Below are positions 5,844-6,844 of a stretch of DNA of 6,844 nucleotides, piece by piece. The DNA is taken from NCBI GenBank assembly GCA_021847855.1, contig JAJZOT010000088.1, positions 1 through 6,844 of the forward strand. Direction: 5' to 3'. The position numbers and the translations under genes are program-made. Numbering within the stretch: position 1 is the stretch's first letter; every line of letters starts with the position of its first letter. The notes under the pieces are model-generated. The model was not told the origin of the DNA and ran no database searches. It was given only the letters and a program-made list of their open reading frames with translations. Source of the DNA: Thermoplasmata archaeon (GTDB lineage: Archaea > Thermoplasmatota > Thermoplasmata > Thermoplasmatales > Thermoplasmataceae).

Positions 5844-6479
5844 TCAATTCAGGCTTGAATTCACCTTTCTCAAGTAGGCAACCGGATCATCAGAATTATA
5901 GATGGATCTCCCTATTATAATGAAGTCTGCACCGTGCCTGATGGCCTCGGAAGGTGTTCCTCCCTGAGCTCCGATGCCCGGAGAGATTATACATCTCTTT
6001 CCTGCTAGCGCCTTGATGTGATCAAGCATCTGCAGATTATTTCCCGGTGCAACAAAACCATAAACACCGCATTCTTTGGACATTTCTATCATCTCATCGG
6101 TGTGCAGGTCCATGAAATCCCTTGATCCACTGTTGCTCATTGATACGACTGAAAACACCTTCATTTCTCCTGATTCCCTTACCAGAGAATCCATTGAATC
6201 CCTGCCAGTGAATTGATGTGATATGATTCCCCAAGCACCGTTTTCCCTAGCTTTTCTTGCAATCAACGCGTTTGTATTTGGTACATCCGCTATCTTGAAA
6301 TCGCATATCACCGGAGAGAATTCGGACAGTTTCCTCACGATGCCTATTCCCCCACTCATGACCAGCGGCCAGTTGACCTTTATGTAGGCAACTTCATCCT
6401 TTATCTGATCGGCCATTCGAATCGCTTCCAAGGAGTCAAAAACATCAAGGGCGGCAATAACTCTTTTCGCTGCCGGCAT
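5844..6479 (-). CDS. pyrF: Orotidine-5'-phosphate decarboxylase
   Basis: PyrF catalyses the last step of UMP synthesis, orotidine 5'-phosphate to UMP plus CO2, in the cytosol. The 211-residue protein is of the short archaeal/bacterial type. The catalytic D-x-K-x-x-D triad is visible as DFKIADVPNT with Asp60, Lys62 and Asp65. Asp12 in AALDV and Lys34 in YIKVN complete the active-site charge network. Phosphate and pyrimidine contacts are in VSMSNSG (Ser115), SPGIGAQGG (Gln172) and IIGRSIY (Arg191). All key residues are intact. The ATG start has no Shine-Dalgarno sequence. A strong TATA-like element is centred 26 bases upstream, so the mRNA is probably leaderless. It lies downstream of ftsZ on the same strand but appears to have its own promoter, and it converges on cobT with a 2-base gap. 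Confidence 0.97.
   Translation of the reverse strand: MPAAKRVIAALDVFDSLEAIRMADQIKDEVAYIKVNWPLVMSGGIGIVRKLSEFSPVICDFKIADVPNTNALIARKARENGAWGIISHQFTGRDSMDSLVRESGEMKVFSVVSMSNSGSRDFMDLHTDEMIEMSKECGVYGFVAPGNNLQMLDHIKALAGKRCIISPGIGAQGGTPSEAIRHGADFIIIGRSIYNSDDPVAYLRKVNSSLN
5846..5861. terminator. Inverted repeat at the cobT/pyrF convergent junction
   Basis: A perfect 6-base-pair inverted repeat, AATTCA (5846-5851) and TGAATT (5856-5861) around the four-base loop GGCT, starts 5 bases after the cobT stop and covers the last codons of pyrF. On the minus strand the stem is followed by GATTTTAT; on the plus strand by a short pyrimidine stretch. It could act as a shared bidirectional terminator, but the stem is AU-rich and the T-runs are short. 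Confidence 0.3.
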
Positions 6480-6499
6480 ATAATCAACGATTTCTCTTG

Positions 6500-6511
6500 A
6501 ATATATAATAA
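6500..6511 (-). promoter_or_regulatory. TATA box of pyrF
   Basis: Read on the minus strand, this is TTATTATATATT, a strong archaeal TATA box centred about 26 bases before the pyrF ATG. A purine-containing ACAAA stretch just upstream could serve as the BRE. The spacing places transcription initiation at or next to the start codon, and no ribosome binding site intervenes. This is the clearest promoter in the window. Confidence 0.7.
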
Positions 6512-6525
6512 TTTGTCAAGTGTAT

Positions 6526-6531
6526 AAAAAA
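6526..6531 (-). terminator. T-tract terminator after ftsZ
   Basis: On the minus strand a run of six T begins 17 bases after the ftsZ stop codon, just before the pyrF TATA box. Such U-tracts commonly end transcription in archaea. No convincing hairpin precedes it, only the small palindrome CTGCAG. Confidence 0.4.
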
Positions 6532-6547
6532 TCTGCAGGATAGAGCT

Positions 6548-6844
6548 TCAGGAGACTATGTCTATCTCCTGCTCCTGCTCATCACCGGCAAGAAGTTTTC
6601 TGAGCTGTTTTGCATCAGCTCGATTGGCTAGCATGTACGGGGATTTGACTCCCGTAAGCAAAACAAGCACCCTTATCTTCTTGTTATAGAATCGTTCCAC
6701 GCTCGCTCCCCATATTATTTTTGCATTTGGGTTAATGCGCTTTTGAACTTCGTTTGTTGCGCTTTCTGCTTCGCTAACCGTCATGTCATATCCGCCTATG
6801 ATGCGTACTATGCAATTCCTAGCATCGCTTATGTCTGCTTCCAC
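6548..6844 (-). CDS. ftsZ: FtsZ cell-division GTPase, C-terminal part (truncated by the window edge)
   Basis: FtsZ is the tubulin-like GTPase that assembles the cytokinetic ring. Only about the last 98 residues are present; the reading frame is open through the right edge. The first codon visible there, a GTG, is internal and not a start. What is seen is the end of the C-terminal activation domain: ISDARNCIVRIIGGYDMT followed by SEAE, then INPNAKIIWGA and RVLVLLTGVKSPYML. These match the conserved GG-x-DMT, IIWGA and TGVKSP segments of FtsZ. The nucleotide-binding domain and T7 loop lie outside the window. The tail is short and acidic (GDEQEQEIDIVS) and may be the conserved C-terminal peptide that docks division partners, which is inference. 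Which archaeal paralogue (FtsZ1 or FtsZ2) cannot be decided from this fragment. Confidence 0.93.
   Translation of the reverse strand: MEADISDARNCIVRIIGGYDMTVSEAESATNEVQKRINPNAKIIWGASVERFYNKKIRVLVLLTGVKSPYMLANRADAKQLRKLLAGDEQEQEIDIVS

Noticed and set aside
6842..6844. GTG at the right edge as a start codon for a 98-residue protein
   Set aside because: The encoded protein is plainly the C-terminal part of FtsZ, so this GTG is an internal valine codon and the gene continues outside the window.

Overview
The window looks like a chromosomal segment of a Thermoplasmata-type (Thermoplasmatales-like) archaeon. The evidence is an FtsZ fragment beside a short archaeal-type orotidine-5'-phosphate decarboxylase, the archaeal form of the cobalamin nucleotide-loop phosphoribosyltransferase, arginine mostly encoded by AGA/AGG, and TATA-like boxes about 25-27 bases before the starts of transcription-unit-leading genes, which is the spacing expected for leaderless archaeal mRNAs. 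The lineage call is inferred from gene content and style and was not checked by a search.

Layout, left to right. (1) 33-887 (+): a class I, Schiff-base aldolase of the DHDPS/NAL superfamily, closest by motif to archaeal 2-keto-3-deoxygluconate aldolases, in its own transcription unit. (2) 888-1058: a 171-base gap holding possible terminator and promoter signals. (3) 1059-5841 (+): a tightly packed corrinoid operon. It runs cobD-like threonine-phosphate decarboxylase, cobQ (adenosylcobyric acid synthase), a small unrecognised Cys/His-rich ORF, cbiB (adenosylcobinamide-phosphate synthase), and archaeal cobT (lower-ligand base phosphoribosyltransferase). Genes overlap by 4-11 bases except at the cobQ/small-ORF junction. 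(4) 5844-6479 (-): pyrF, convergent with cobT and separated from it by 2 bases. (5) 6548-6844 (-): the C-terminal end of ftsZ, running off the right edge.

How the genes work together: CobQ amidates adenosylcobyrinate diamide to adenosylcobyric acid. CobD makes (R)-1-amino-2-propanol O-2-phosphate from threonine phosphate. CbiB joins these into adenosylcobinamide phosphate. CobT makes the alpha-ribotide of the lower-ligand base. CobY, CobS, a threonine kinase and a CobZ/CobC-type phosphatase, which would complete the coenzyme, are not in this window.

The most interesting unexplained item is the small ORF between cobQ and cbiB. It is translationally coupled to cbiB through a GTGA overlap and has five Cys and three His in at most 98 residues. 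Everything else is recognisable housekeeping or cofactor metabolism. There are no mobile elements, CRISPR arrays, tRNA or rRNA genes, and no gene-free stretch over 300 bases.
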